Source: JAWLHK01 sp041690355 [NCBI: bacterium] (GTDB taxonomy: Bacteria; J088; JAWLBW01). Taken from it: 64,000 nucleotides of DNA. Both the position numbers and the translations under genes were made by a program. Below the pieces are notes generated by a model. The model was not told the origin of the DNA, did not search any database, and was given only the letters and a program-made list of their open reading frames with translations. Positions within the stretch are counted from its first letter, which is position 1. Every line of letters starts with the position of its first letter. Positions 34,903 through 42,662 of the stretch are shown here, piece by piece. Location: assembly GCA_041690355.1 (NCBI GenBank), contig JAWLHK010000002.1, forward strand, positions 186,001 through 250,000, written 5' to 3'.

Positions 34903-36285
34903 ATGGCGCTACCCGTCGTAACCATCATCGGCCGTACCAACGTCGGTAAGTCGACTCTTTTCAACCGCATCACGAAATCGCGGCGGGCCATCGTAGCCGA
35001 TGAGCCCGGCGTCACGCGCGATCGGCTCTTCGGGACCGCTGCGTGGCGCACCCGCCCCTTTCTGCTCGTCGATACCGGCGGATTCGAAAACCCGCACGGC
35101 GAGTACATCAAGGAGCGCATGCTAGAGCAGACGCGCACCGGCATCGAGGAGGCCGATCGGGTGCTCTTCATGGTCGACGCGCGCGCAGGCCTGCTGCCCG
35201 CCGATCGTGACGTTGCCCTCGAACTGCGCAAAAGCGGCAAGCCGATCTTTCTCGTCGTCAACAAAGTCGACGTGCAGCGCGGCATCGAAGAGCGCCTGGC
35301 CGAGTTCTATGCGCTGGGCCTGGACGCCGTTTTTCCGGTGTCTGCCGAACATGGCGAAGGCATGGACACCCTGCTCGACGCCGTGACCGACGGCTTCGAA
35401 GAGGTGCCTGAGGAGCCGGACGAGGAAGACGAAGGCCACCCCACGATTGAAGAGGCGGCCGAGGCCATGGATGCCCGTGCCGTCGAAGCGGAGGCGCGGC
35501 CGTTGCGCATCGCCATCGTAGGCCGGCCGAACGTCGGCAAGAGCTCGCTCGTCAACATGCTGCTTGGCTACGAGCGCATGGTCGTGCACGACCAGGCGGG
35601 CACGACGCGCGACGCCATCGACACCCTGCTCGAGTGGGAGGGCAGAAAGTTCGTGCTCGTCGACACGGCCGGGGTCCGGCGCAAGAGCCGGATTTCGGAA
35701 CGAGTCGAGAAGTTTTCGGTCGTCAAGGCTTTCCGCGCCATTGAGGAATGCGATGTCGGCGTGCTCGTTCTCGATGCCACCCTCGGCCCGGAAGATCAGG
35801 ATGCGCGCATCGCCGGCATGATTGTCGAAGAAGGGCGCGGCCTGGTGGTCGTCTTCAATAAGTGGGACCTTCCCGAAGGGCGGGAGCAGCGCATCAAGGA
35901 GCTGCAGGATCTGTTGCGCCGGCAGATGAAGTTCCTGCCCGATCCGCCGGTTGTCTTTGTCTCGGCCAAGACCGGGCAGCGCGTGCCGAAGATCCTCGAG
36001 CTGGCCGAGCAGGTGGGACTCGAAAACAGCAAGCGCATTCCCACGAGCAAGTTCAACGAGATGCTGCTTGCCGCAACCGAGCATCACAAGCCGCCCATGT
36101 ACGCGAACCAGAACGTGAAGTTCTACTACGCGGCGCAGATCGGTGTACGTCCGCCTACGTTCGCCTTGAAGACGAACCTGCCGCAGGGCGTGCACTTTTC
36201 CTACCAGCGGTTCATCGAGAACTGGATCCGCGATCGCTATGGATTTCAGGGCGCGCCCATCCGCCTGAAGTTCCGCAAACGCTGA
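34903..36285 (+). CDS. der: GTPase Der (EngA), 50S ribosome assembly factor
   Basis: 460 residues with two tandem GTPase domains: GRTNVGKST at residue 10 and GRPNVGKSS near residue 207, each with DTGG or DTAG and NKVD or NKWD. They are separated by a long acidic linker (EEPDEEDEGHPTIEEAAE). The C-terminal KH-like domain binds the 50S subunit. The start follows only a weak GAG. It has era-like context but is separated by 75 nt. It is flanked on both sides by different heptanucleotide repeats. Confidence 0.97.
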   Translation: MALPVVTIIGRTNVGKSTLFNRITKSRRAIVADEPGVTRDRLFGTAAWRTRPFLLVDTGGFENPHGEYIKERMLEQTRTGIEEADRVLFMVDARAGLLPADRDVALELRKSGKPIFLVVNKVDVQRGIEERLAEFYALGLDAVFPVSAEHGEGMDTLLDAVTDGFEEVPEEPDEEDEGHPTIEEAAEAMDARAVEAEARPLRIAIVGRPNVGKSSLVNMLLGYERMVVHDQAGTTRDAIDTLLEWEGRKFVLVDTAGVRRKSRISERVEKFSVVKAFRAIEECDVGVLVLDATLGPEDQDARIAGMIVEEGRGLVVVFNKWDLPEGREQRIKELQDLLRRQMKFLPDPPVVFVSAKTGQRVPKILELAEQVGLENSKRIPTSKFNEMLLAATEHHKPPMYANQNVKFYYAAQIGVRPPTFALKTNLPQGVHFSYQRFIENWIRDRYGFQGAPIRLKFRKR

Positions 36286-36290
36286 TACAA

Positions 36291-36318
36291 GTGACGAGTG
36301 GCGAGTGACGAGTGACGA
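36291..36318 (+). repeat. Four tandem heptanucleotides after der
   Basis: GTGACGA-GTGGCGA-GTGACGA-GTGACGA (36291-36318), directly after the der stop. It is followed by short AACCGAAA-like repeats (about 36332-36350). No gene lies in this 82-nt gap. Confidence 0.9.
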
Positions 36319-36367
36319 ATACCGGAACGAACAACCGAAAAACCGAAATGAACAGGCTTCGGTCTTC

Positions 36368-37270
36368 TTACTCGTCTTCGTCCAGGCCCAGCTCCCGTAA
36401 TTCTTCCGGGCTCAACTCGTAGGCGTTGTCTTCGTCGAGGATGACGGTCTCGCGTACGCGCAGTTCGAGCCGGCGCGAGGCCAGACGGCGCAGCGTAGGG
36501 TGCAACAGACCGTCGTCGGCGATCTCTTCCAGATCGACCCGGGTCAGATTGGCGACATAGCGTCCCGCGACGTCAAGCGGCGTGTCGGGGTTCTTGGCCA
36601 GCGCGCGGCCCACGGCATAGTTGTGCATCCAGCGGGCATGCAGCGCGATGCCCCGCAGCTGGTGCGCGCGCCCGGGGCGCCGGGCCGACACGGCGACCAC
36701 TTCGGCGACGCCCACGCGGGGGTTGGCCAGCACGATCCGCATGACATGCGGGTGATCGTCGTGCAGGAGCTTGGCGAGCAGATCCTTACGCCCGCTGCGC
36801 GCGAGCGCCTTGCGTTCGCCGAGGGTCAGCTCGCGCAGGTCCTTGTGGGTCCGGTACTCGGTGCGGGCGCTTTCGTCGATGGGGCGCAGCAGCTCCGAGG
36901 CGATGACGTCGCCGCGCAGGCGGGCCTGGGCCGCGGCCATGAGCATGCGGTCGCGGCCCAGCTTTTCTTCGATGGCCCGGGCGTCGCGGAAACACGCGAG
37001 CAGCTGGAGGGCGGCCTCGTGGCCGTCGCCGGCGATGTCATGCAGGCGCCCGGCCACCGAAATCAGGTCGTCTTCGGTCAGGGCGGCCAGTCGTTCGGCC
37101 ATGGCCAGCGTGCGGATGCGCGGGTCTAGGACAGAAGACAGACTGCGTACAAGCCGGTCCACATAGTCCGGAGTCCACTGCAGGGCGATGGGGGTCAGAA
37201 CCGGCTCAGGAGCCGGGCTCGGATCCGGAAGCCTCGACGCGCGGGGTGCCGATCGGTTCTTGGACATCAT
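36368..37270 (-). CDS. Helical-repeat (HEAT-like) protein of unknown function
   Basis: 300 residues, predicted all-helical and soluble. It shows repeats such as LLAKLLHDDHPHVMRIVLANPRV and AVGRALAKNPDTPLDVAGR, the pattern of HEAT or leucine-rich-variant repeats seen in deltaproteobacterial hypothetical proteins. The N-terminal 30 residues are Pro/Ala-rich and the C-terminus is acidic (LGLDEDE). It starts 65 nt inside the 3' end of the zinc-ribbon gene, so both form one operon. Possibly a scaffold or interaction protein; no catalytic motif is visible. Confidence 0.78.
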   Translation of the reverse strand: MMSKNRSAPRASRLPDPSPAPEPVLTPIALQWTPDYVDRLVRSLSSVLDPRIRTLAMAERLAALTEDDLISVAGRLHDIAGDGHEAALQLLACFRDARAIEEKLGRDRMLMAAAQARLRGDVIASELLRPIDESARTEYRTHKDLRELTLGERKALARSGRKDLLAKLLHDDHPHVMRIVLANPRVGVAEVVAVSARRPGRAHQLRGIALHARWMHNYAVGRALAKNPDTPLDVAGRYVANLTRVDLEEIADDGLLHPTLRRLASRRLELRVRETVILDEDNAYELSPEELRELGLDEDE

Positions 37271-38711
37271 AGAAGATGATCTGGAACGGGATGGCGTTCT
37301 GCGGTGCGACGTCGAGGTTCATGAGGCCGCCCCCGACGCTGCGGTTGAGGGTGCCGTCGATGCGCACGCGGTCGAGGCCACGGATCTCTTCGTCGTTTAG
37401 GGTGTTTCCGGCGAAGACTTCGCGCGTGCTGATGACGTTGCCCTCGGCGTCGGTCAGCGTACCCCTGACGCGGATGAAGCTGCGCGTATCGGCGTAGTCG
37501 TTGCGGACCGTGCCTTCGACGACGAAGAGGTTGTCGCCGCGGGCGCCGACAAGCATGCGTGACGCGGTGACGGTGACCGTGTGGCGAACCGGCTCGTTGA
37601 CCGGGCCCTTCTCTTCGGACTCGAGCAGGCCCGTCAGCTGATCGAGCGGCAGGGTGCGCACGAGGTCGAGCACCGGTTTCTGTACGGCCGGAACCAGCGC
37701 GACGGTGGCGCCGCCGCCCAGGATCGCCAGGAGAAGCAGGGTCAGGGCGATGGCCTTGACGGGGAACTTGCGGGCGCTTTTCTGCCCTTTGGGCTCGGGC
37801 GCCTTGGGGGGTGCGGTGCGCGGCGCATCCTCTTCCTTGAGCGCCGGCTCGAGGTTCATGCTCGCGGCCAGCTCCTCGGCGCTCGGCGTGCGCGGTTGCG
37901 GCGGCCGCGTCGACAGTGCCGCCGGTTCGGGGCGCCTGGCCTGCGGCGCCGGGGCGGGAGCCGCCGCAGGCGTATCGTCTTCGAAGAGCGCATCGAGACG
38001 GTCGGCGGTCGGCGGCGCTTTCGGCGCCGCGGGCTGCGCAGGCTGATCGAAGAGGCTGTCGATATCGGGAGGCGGCGGCGCTGCCGGCGCCTTTTTGGGG
38101 GCTTTGGGCTTGTCGAACAGCTGCGTCGCGAAGTCGTCGGCGCTGTTGTCGAGCCCCTTGCCAAAAAGATCGTCCAGGTTGTCTCTGCCGCCCCCCTTCG
38201 AGGCGGGTGAGGGCGGCGGGGGTTCAGGCGCCTGCTCGGCCTTCGAAGCGCGGATGTCGGCGACGAACTTGTCGAGCGGGTCGTCTTCTTCATCGGCCGG
38301 CCCCTGCTCGGCCGGGCTCGGAGCCGGGGCGAGATCGTCGCCCGAGCCGAAGAGCGATGAAACGTCGTCGGTATCCAGAGACGGAGCTTTGGAGGGCGTC
38401 GGCGAAAGGTCTTCGCCCGAACCGAAGAGGTCGTCGGTGCGTGCACTCCCCATCGGCCGGAGCTGGGTCTTGTAGTTGTCCATCTCGGCGCCGAAGTTGT
38501 CGCCGCCGAAGATATCGTCTTCGGGGGGCGGCGGCGGGGGCGCGGGGGCCACCGGAGCGGCCTGTGCCGGGGCCGGAGCGGTATCGCCGGCCTTGCGCTT
38601 GACGGTAAATACTTTGCTGCACTTGCCGCACTTGACCTTCGTCCCTTCGGGCTTGATCTTCTCGTCGGGTACGGAGATGCGCGTTTTACAGCTGGGGCAG
38701 GATATCTGCAT
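37206..38711 (-). CDS. MJ0042-type zinc-ribbon protein with a Pro/Ala-rich linker, one TM helix and DUF3426
   Basis: 501 residues. The N-terminal zinc ribbon (ISCPSCKTRISV...KCGKCSKVF, CxxC...CxxC) is followed by about 270 residues rich in Pro, Ala and Asp with repeated DDLFGSG-like blocks. A single membrane helix follows (about 322-345, IALTLLLLAILGGGATVALV) and then a C-terminal DUF3426 domain (FVVEGTVRNDYADTRSFIRV...). Topology: ribbon and linker in the cytoplasm, DUF3426 outside. Function unknown. The gene has its own clear promoter and is divergent from the ArsA-like gene. Confidence 0.9.
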   Translation of the reverse strand: MQISCPSCKTRISVPDEKIKPEGTKVKCGKCSKVFTVKRKAGDTAPAPAQAAPVAPAPPPPPPEDDIFGGDNFGAEMDNYKTQLRPMGSARTDDLFGSGEDLSPTPSKAPSLDTDDVSSLFGSGDDLAPAPSPAEQGPADEEDDPLDKFVADIRASKAEQAPEPPPPSPASKGGGRDNLDDLFGKGLDNSADDFATQLFDKPKAPKKAPAAPPPPDIDSLFDQPAQPAAPKAPPTADRLDALFEDDTPAAAPAPAPQARRPEPAALSTRPPQPRTPSAEELAASMNLEPALKEEDAPRTAPPKAPEPKGQKSARKFPVKAIALTLLLLAILGGGATVALVPAVQKPVLDLVRTLPLDQLTGLLESEEKGPVNEPVRHTVTVTASRMLVGARGDNLFVVEGTVRNDYADTRSFIRVRGTLTDAEGNVISTREVFAGNTLNDEEIRGLDRVRIDGTLNRSVGGGLMNLDVAPQNAIPFQIIFYDVQEPIGTPRVEASGSEPGS

Positions 38712-38732
38712 GGTGCCTGAAAAGTTGCAGCT

Positions 38733-38761
38733 ATTGTATCAATCGTTTGCTAAGCCAGCAA
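38733..38761 (-). promoter_or_regulatory. Promoter of the zinc-ribbon gene
   Basis: On the minus strand: TTGCTG (38761-38756), 17-nt spacer, TACAAT (38738-38733). The leader is only about 15 nt. Confidence 0.75.
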
Positions 38762-38832
38762 CACCATTGGATTTCTTGCCGGTCTGTTTGCGCGGTGCGG
38801 CAGGGAGTGCTATGGTGAAAAGGCTTTGTTCT

Positions 38833-40002
38833 ATGCGCATACTTTTATATACCGGAAAAGGGGGGGTCGGCAAGACGAGCCTCTCGGCAGCTACGGCCCT
38901 CGCCGCCGCCCGTAAGGGGCACCGGGTGCTCGTGATGAGCACCGACCCCGCGCATAGCCTTTCGGATTCCTTCGACCTGCCTCTGGGACCCCGGCCCGTA
39001 TCGGTCGCTCCGAACCTCGACGCCCTCGAAATTGACGTCAACGAAGAGTTCCGCCAGCACTGGGGGGCCATCAAGGACTATCTGAGCCTCGTCCTGCGCT
39101 CGCAGGGGATGGACGAACTGGTCGCCGAGGAGATGACCGTCGTCCCGGGAATCGAAGAGCTGTTCAGCCTGCTCAGACTGCGGGAGTTCGCCCGGAGCGG
39201 CGCCTATGACGTCATCGTGCTCGACTGCGCGCCCACAGGCAATACGATGCGCCTGTTGAGCCTTCCCGAGGCGCTGCGTTGGTACATGGACCGCTACTTT
39301 CACCTCGAGCGCCGCCTGATGAAAACCTTCAGGCCTCTGGCCGAGAAGGTGATTCGCGTGCCGCTGCCCGAAGACGACGTCTTTCAGCACATCGAGAAGC
39401 TCTACGAGGGTATCGGCGAGGTGCGCGCATTGCTGGCCGACCCCGAGGTGACGAGTATCCGGCTCGTATGCAATCCGGAGAAAATGGTCATCAAAGAGAG
39501 CCAGCGCGCGCTGACCTACCTCAGCCTGTTCGGATTCACCGTCGATCTGGTCGTCATGAACAAGGTTTTTCCCGAAGAGGCGGCCGACGGATACCTCAAG
39601 GATTGGCTCGGAATTCAGGCCGGACACCTTGCCGATGCTGAACAGGGCTTTGCGCCGCTGCCTGTCGTGCGCGTACCCTTTCAGCAGCGTGAGGTCGTCG
39701 GGGTGCAGGCGCTGAATCAGCTGGCCCGCATCGTTTTCGGCCGCAGGGATCCGGCCGCCAGCCAGACCCGCTCGGTCCCCATGCGCATGGAAAAAGGGGA
39801 TGAGGGATACGTGCTCCGGCTGCACCTGCCGTTCGCCGAGCGCGACCAGCTCGACTGCTGGGTCAAGGGGGATGAGCTGATCGTCAGCATCCGCAACTTC
39901 CGGCGCAGCATCTACCTGCCGCGCTCGCTGGCCGGCCTTCCGCTGCAGAAGGCGAGCTTCAGGGACGGCTGGTTTCAAATCGATTTCGGAGCCGCCGCTT
40001 GA
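38833..40002 (+). CDS. ArsA/Get3-family ATPase with C-terminal HSP20-like domain
   Basis: 389 residues from ATG 38833 (MRILLYTGKGGVGKTS). ATG 38812 with GGGAG upstream is an alternative and adds seven residues. The deviant Walker A is GKGGVGKT, switch I region STDPAHSLSDSFD, Walker B IVLDCAPTGNTMRLL. The last ~80 residues (MRMEKGDEGYVLRLHLPFAE...) match the HSP20-like tail of many bacterial ArsA homologues. No arsenic genes are near and there is one ATPase domain, so a protein-targeting or chaperone-like role is more likely than arsenite efflux. The last codons overlap the next gene (TTGA); it is followed by a PHA regulator, suggesting a link with storage-granule proteins (inferred). Confidence 0.9.
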   Translation: MRILLYTGKGGVGKTSLSAATALAAARKGHRVLVMSTDPAHSLSDSFDLPLGPRPVSVAPNLDALEIDVNEEFRQHWGAIKDYLSLVLRSQGMDELVAEEMTVVPGIEELFSLLRLREFARSGAYDVIVLDCAPTGNTMRLLSLPEALRWYMDRYFHLERRLMKTFRPLAEKVIRVPLPEDDVFQHIEKLYEGIGEVRALLADPEVTSIRLVCNPEKMVIKESQRALTYLSLFGFTVDLVVMNKVFPEEAADGYLKDWLGIQAGHLADAEQGFAPLPVVRVPFQQREVVGVQALNQLARIVFGRRDPAASQTRSVPMRMEKGDEGYVLRLHLPFAERDQLDCWVKGDELIVSIRNFRRSIYLPRSLAGLPLQKASFRDGWFQIDFGAAA

Positions 40003-40484
40003 ACGACGTCAAACCCGAAAACGTAGATTCCTGGGTCGAGTTTCTGCGCTCGTTTGAAACGGCGCGCAGGCACTTCGGCCAGGCCTACCGGCACGCCATG
40101 CTCGGGGCCGCCGAGACGGCCCGGGCCTTCGAGCACCTGACCGCCGATCCGCGGGCGGCCGCCTTCGGTGGCGTGCCGGCCACGAGCCTGCTCGAGGTCA
40201 TCCGGCGCGGTCTGGCGCTGCTCGCCGATCGGGTTCCGGCCATTGTCGAAGCCGGCTCGATCGACCTCGCCAAGCGCGAGGGACTGATGATGGTGAAAGA
40301 GGTTCTGCTGGCCGAACTGAAACGCATCGAGCTCGACGGGGATGCGTCTGAAGAAACCCGCGCCCGGGTCGAAGCACTGCAGGCGATCCTGCGGGTGGTG
40401 GATCTGGAGCTCGAACGCCGTTCTGAATCGAACGGCAGCCACGCCGAGGCGTCGACCGCCTTCCGGCGTGTCGTCATCGAATGA
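39999..40484 (+). CDS. Unknown helical protein between the ArsA-like ATPase and PhaR
   Basis: 161 residues from TTG 39999, which overlaps the stop of the ATPase gene; its stop overlaps the phaR start (ATGA), so all three are coupled. The protein is predicted helical (FLRSFETARRHFGQAYRHAM, then long Leu/Glu-rich helices) with no membrane segment or Cys. It could be a phasin-like or structural granule protein, judged only by position. I do not recognise the family. Confidence 0.75.
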   Translation: MNDVKPENVDSWVEFLRSFETARRHFGQAYRHAMLGAAETARAFEHLTADPRAAAFGGVPATSLLEVIRRGLALLADRVPAIVEAGSIDLAKREGLMMVKEVLLAELKRIELDGDASEETRARVEALQAILRVVDLELERRSESNGSHAEASTAFRRVVIE

Positions 40485-41098
40485 GGGAGAACATCGTGAC
40501 CGACGCATCCTATAAGCTCATCAAGCGCTATCCGAACCGTAAACTCTATGATACGGAGAGCAGCACCTACGTGACGCTCGACGACATCGCCAAGATGGTC
40601 AAGGCGGGCCGTGATCTGAAAATCATCGATCACAAGAGCGGGAACGACATCACCAACGTGACGCTGGCGCAGATCGTTTTCGAAGAGGGCAAGCGCAAAC
40701 GCGGCGCGCTACCCATTACGACGCTCAAGGAACTGATCACCCAGCGCGGCGAGCAGGTGCGCGACTTCGTGGACCGCATCGTGCACGAGAGCCCGCTGAG
40801 CCACGCGCGCGAAGAGGCCGAAGAGAAAGTTCAGCTCCTGCTGCGCCGCGGCGAGAGCGCGCGCGACGAGAGCACCCGGTTCTTCAAGGAACTGGTCGGC
40901 AACTACACCAAGGCCGTCGAAGACGTGCAGAAGAAGCTCGACGACCGGGTGCGCGATTTCAGCGACCGCCTGGCCGGTTTCCCCGCGGTCATCGGCGATC
41001 TGGGGCTGCTGAACGATCGCCTTTCGGCCATCGAGAAGCGGCTCGAGGAGCTGGACGGCCGGCTGCAGAAAATCGAAACGGCGCGCCAGGAAAAATAG
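40481..41098 (+). CDS. phaR: PhaR-type polyhydroxyalkanoate synthesis regulator
   Basis: 205 residues. The N-terminal 60 residues match the PHA accumulation regulator DNA-binding domain: LIKRYPNRKLYDTESSTYVTLDDIA. The rest is a long helical, coiled-coil region ending RLEELDGRLQKIETARQEK, resembling phasins. PhaR proteins bind both DNA and PHA granules and repress phasin genes. No PHA synthase gene lies in the window, so the link to PHA is by family only. Possible alternative start MTDASYKLI a few codons later (GTG 40497). Confidence 0.9.
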   Translation: MRENIVTDASYKLIKRYPNRKLYDTESSTYVTLDDIAKMVKAGRDLKIIDHKSGNDITNVTLAQIVFEEGKRKRGALPITTLKELITQRGEQVRDFVDRIVHESPLSHAREEAEEKVQLLLRRGESARDESTRFFKELVGNYTKAVEDVQKKLDDRVRDFSDRLAGFPAVIGDLGLLNDRLSAIEKRLEELDGRLQKIETARQEK

Positions 41099-41123
41099 CG
41101 CTAACCCTGAAGGAGCTCTCCTC

Positions 41124-41624
41124 ATGAAGTTCGAACTGATCCACCATTTCGACGCTGAAATCGACGCGTTCGTGAAAACCGTCTATTTCGACGACAACCT
41201 CAATCAGCGCCTCCTCAAGATGAAGAACATCTCGGCGCGCGAAGTGAAGTCGATCGAAGACAAGGGCGACACCGCAGAGCGCGTCGTGTTCATCGAGGCC
41301 GCGGCTGCCATCCCCAAGGAAGCGCGCGCCATCGTCGGCGAAAAGCTCGGGTGGAACGAGCATTCGCGCCTGGATAAGCGCACGCGCACGGTTTCGTTCG
41401 AGATCAAGCCCCTCATCAAGGTTCCCCTCGACTGCCATGGCCGGTATGAGATGGTTCCCGAGGCCGACGGGCGCGTGCGCCGGGTCATCACGGGCGAGGT
41501 GAACGTCAAGGTTCCTCTCATCGGCAAGACCATCGAAAAGTTCATCGTCAAGGCCCTTACCGAGAGCTTCGAAGAAGAAGAAGTCCTGGTCAAGGAATAC
41601 CTGCGGGAAACCGCCGGCAAGTAG
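41124..41624 (+). CDS. DUF2505 family protein
   Basis: 166 residues. AAGGAG lies eight bases upstream of ATG 41124. The pattern is that of DUF2505, a helix-grip (START/SRPBCC-like) fold: FELIHHFDAEIDAFVKTVYF, later RVRRVITGEVNVKVPLIGKTIEKFIVKALTESFEEE. Such folds bind hydrophobic ligands or lipids. It is the last gene of the ArsA-PhaR operon and is followed by a terminator. Confidence 0.87.
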   Translation: MKFELIHHFDAEIDAFVKTVYFDDNLNQRLLKMKNISAREVKSIEDKGDTAERVVFIEAAAAIPKEARAIVGEKLGWNEHSRLDKRTRTVSFEIKPLIKVPLDCHGRYEMVPEADGRVRRVITGEVNVKVPLIGKTIEKFIVKALTESFEEEEVLVKEYLRETAGK

Positions 41625-41648
41625 CCCGGTCCGGTTCCGCTCTTTCTC

Positions 41649-41680
41649 GGGCCTGCGGGGGCAACCCGCAGGCCCTTCTT
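41649..41680 (+). terminator. Terminator after the DUF2505 gene
   Basis: An 11-bp perfect stem, GGGCCTGCGGG / CCCGCAGGCCC (41649-41659 and 41665-41675), is followed by TTCTTTG. Confidence 0.9.
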
Positions 41681-41690
41681 TGTATCCGCC

Positions 41691-42626
41691 GTGGTTACCG
41701 CAGCGCTTCGCCGCATTCCCCGTCTCGTCCAGGACGAGTTCTGGCTCTTTCTGCTGGCTTCGCTGGCCATGGCCTTCGTGTTTCCCGAATTCGGGCGCAC
41801 CTGGCTGAAGCCGCTGGCGCTGCCGGCGATTCTCGCGCAGATGTACGTCGTCATGCTCAACATCCGCCCGGCAGAGCTCGCGGCGGCCGTTCGGGCGTGG
41901 CGGCCCCTTGCGCGCGCCCTCGCCTTTCTGTTCCTGCTGACGCCGCCGCTGGCGCTGCTGGCCCGCCTGGGCTTCGGACCGGAGATCGCCCTGGGCTTCG
42001 CCATCGTCTGCACGCTGCCCTCGGGCATGAGCTCGCCGTTCTTCGCTCTGCGCTTCGGCGGTGACGCGGCGCTCGCCGTCGTCGTCACGGCGGTCAGCCA
42101 TCTGCTGCTCCCGCTCGTCGCCCCTATCTGGGTTTCGGTGCTCGCAAGCAGCAGCATGGAAGTGGACCCGGTGGAGATCTTCGTGCGCCTGCTGCAGCTC
42201 GTCGTGCTTCCGTTCGCGCTGGCGGCGCTGACACGGTGGGTCCTGGGCGAAAGGCGAACCGGTGCGCTGTATGAGCGGACCAGTTGGCTGGGCGGCGTCT
42301 TCATCATGATCGTCACTTGGGGAATCGTCGCCGAAATCACCGTCACGCCGGTCCCCCTCGCGCCCGTGGCCGGTCTCGTCCTCGCGCTGAACGGCGCCTT
42401 GTACGCGGCCGGTTATCTGCTCGGCGGCGAGGCCCGGCGCACGACGACGATGACCTCGGGCTACCGCAATGTAACCCTGGGCATGGTGCTTGCCCTGAGT
42501 GTCTGGGGCGACCCGCGGGTCGCGCTGCCCAGCGTCGTGTGGACACTGACGCACACCGTCTACGCGGTGCTCCTGCTCTTTCTGCACCGGCGCGGAGCTC
42601 GCGGGTCCGCAGAAACAATCCGGTAA
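41691..42626 (+). CDS. Bile acid:sodium symporter (BASS/SBF)-like transporter
   Basis: 311 residues from GTG 41691, nine or ten hydrophobic segments. Features of the BASS/AEC-like fold: LLTPPLALLARLGFG, the Gly/Ser/Pro-rich crossing LPSGMSSPFFALRFGGDAAL, and a second half with TTTMTSGYRNVTLGMVLAL. The substrate is unknown; members carry organic anions or arsenite (ArsB/Acr3 relatives). The usual Acr3 Cys is not evident. The phoR Pho box overlaps its stop codon, so it directly borders the Pho cluster. Confidence 0.75.
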   Translation: MVTAALRRIPRLVQDEFWLFLLASLAMAFVFPEFGRTWLKPLALPAILAQMYVVMLNIRPAELAAAVRAWRPLARALAFLFLLTPPLALLARLGFGPEIALGFAIVCTLPSGMSSPFFALRFGGDAALAVVVTAVSHLLLPLVAPIWVSVLASSSMEVDPVEIFVRLLQLVVLPFALAALTRWVLGERRTGALYERTSWLGGVFIMIVTWGIVAEITVTPVPLAPVAGLVLALNGALYAAGYLLGGEARRTTTMTSGYRNVTLGMVLALSVWGDPRVALPSVVWTLTHTVYAVLLLFLHRRGARGSAETIR

Positions 42627-42655
42627 TCGAACCGCTGGCGCCAATCCCGTACAAT
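42621..42655 (+). promoter_or_regulatory. Pho-box-like element and -10 box of phoR
   Basis: CGGTAAT (42621-42627) with a weaker second half, CCGCTGG (42632-42638, period 11), then TACAAT (42650-42655) 29 nt from the start of the box. No -35 box is present, as expected for a PhoB-activated promoter. The ATG at 42663 follows seven bases after the -10 box. Confidence 0.6.
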
Positions 42656-42662
42656 GATGGCC

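Noticed and set aside
34837-36318. CRISPR-like array around der
   Set aside because: The repeat units are only 7 bp without spacers, and no cas gene is present.
38833-40002. Arsenite efflux ATPase
   Set aside because: A single ATPase domain with an HSP20-like tail and no arsB, arsR or arsD nearby argue against it.
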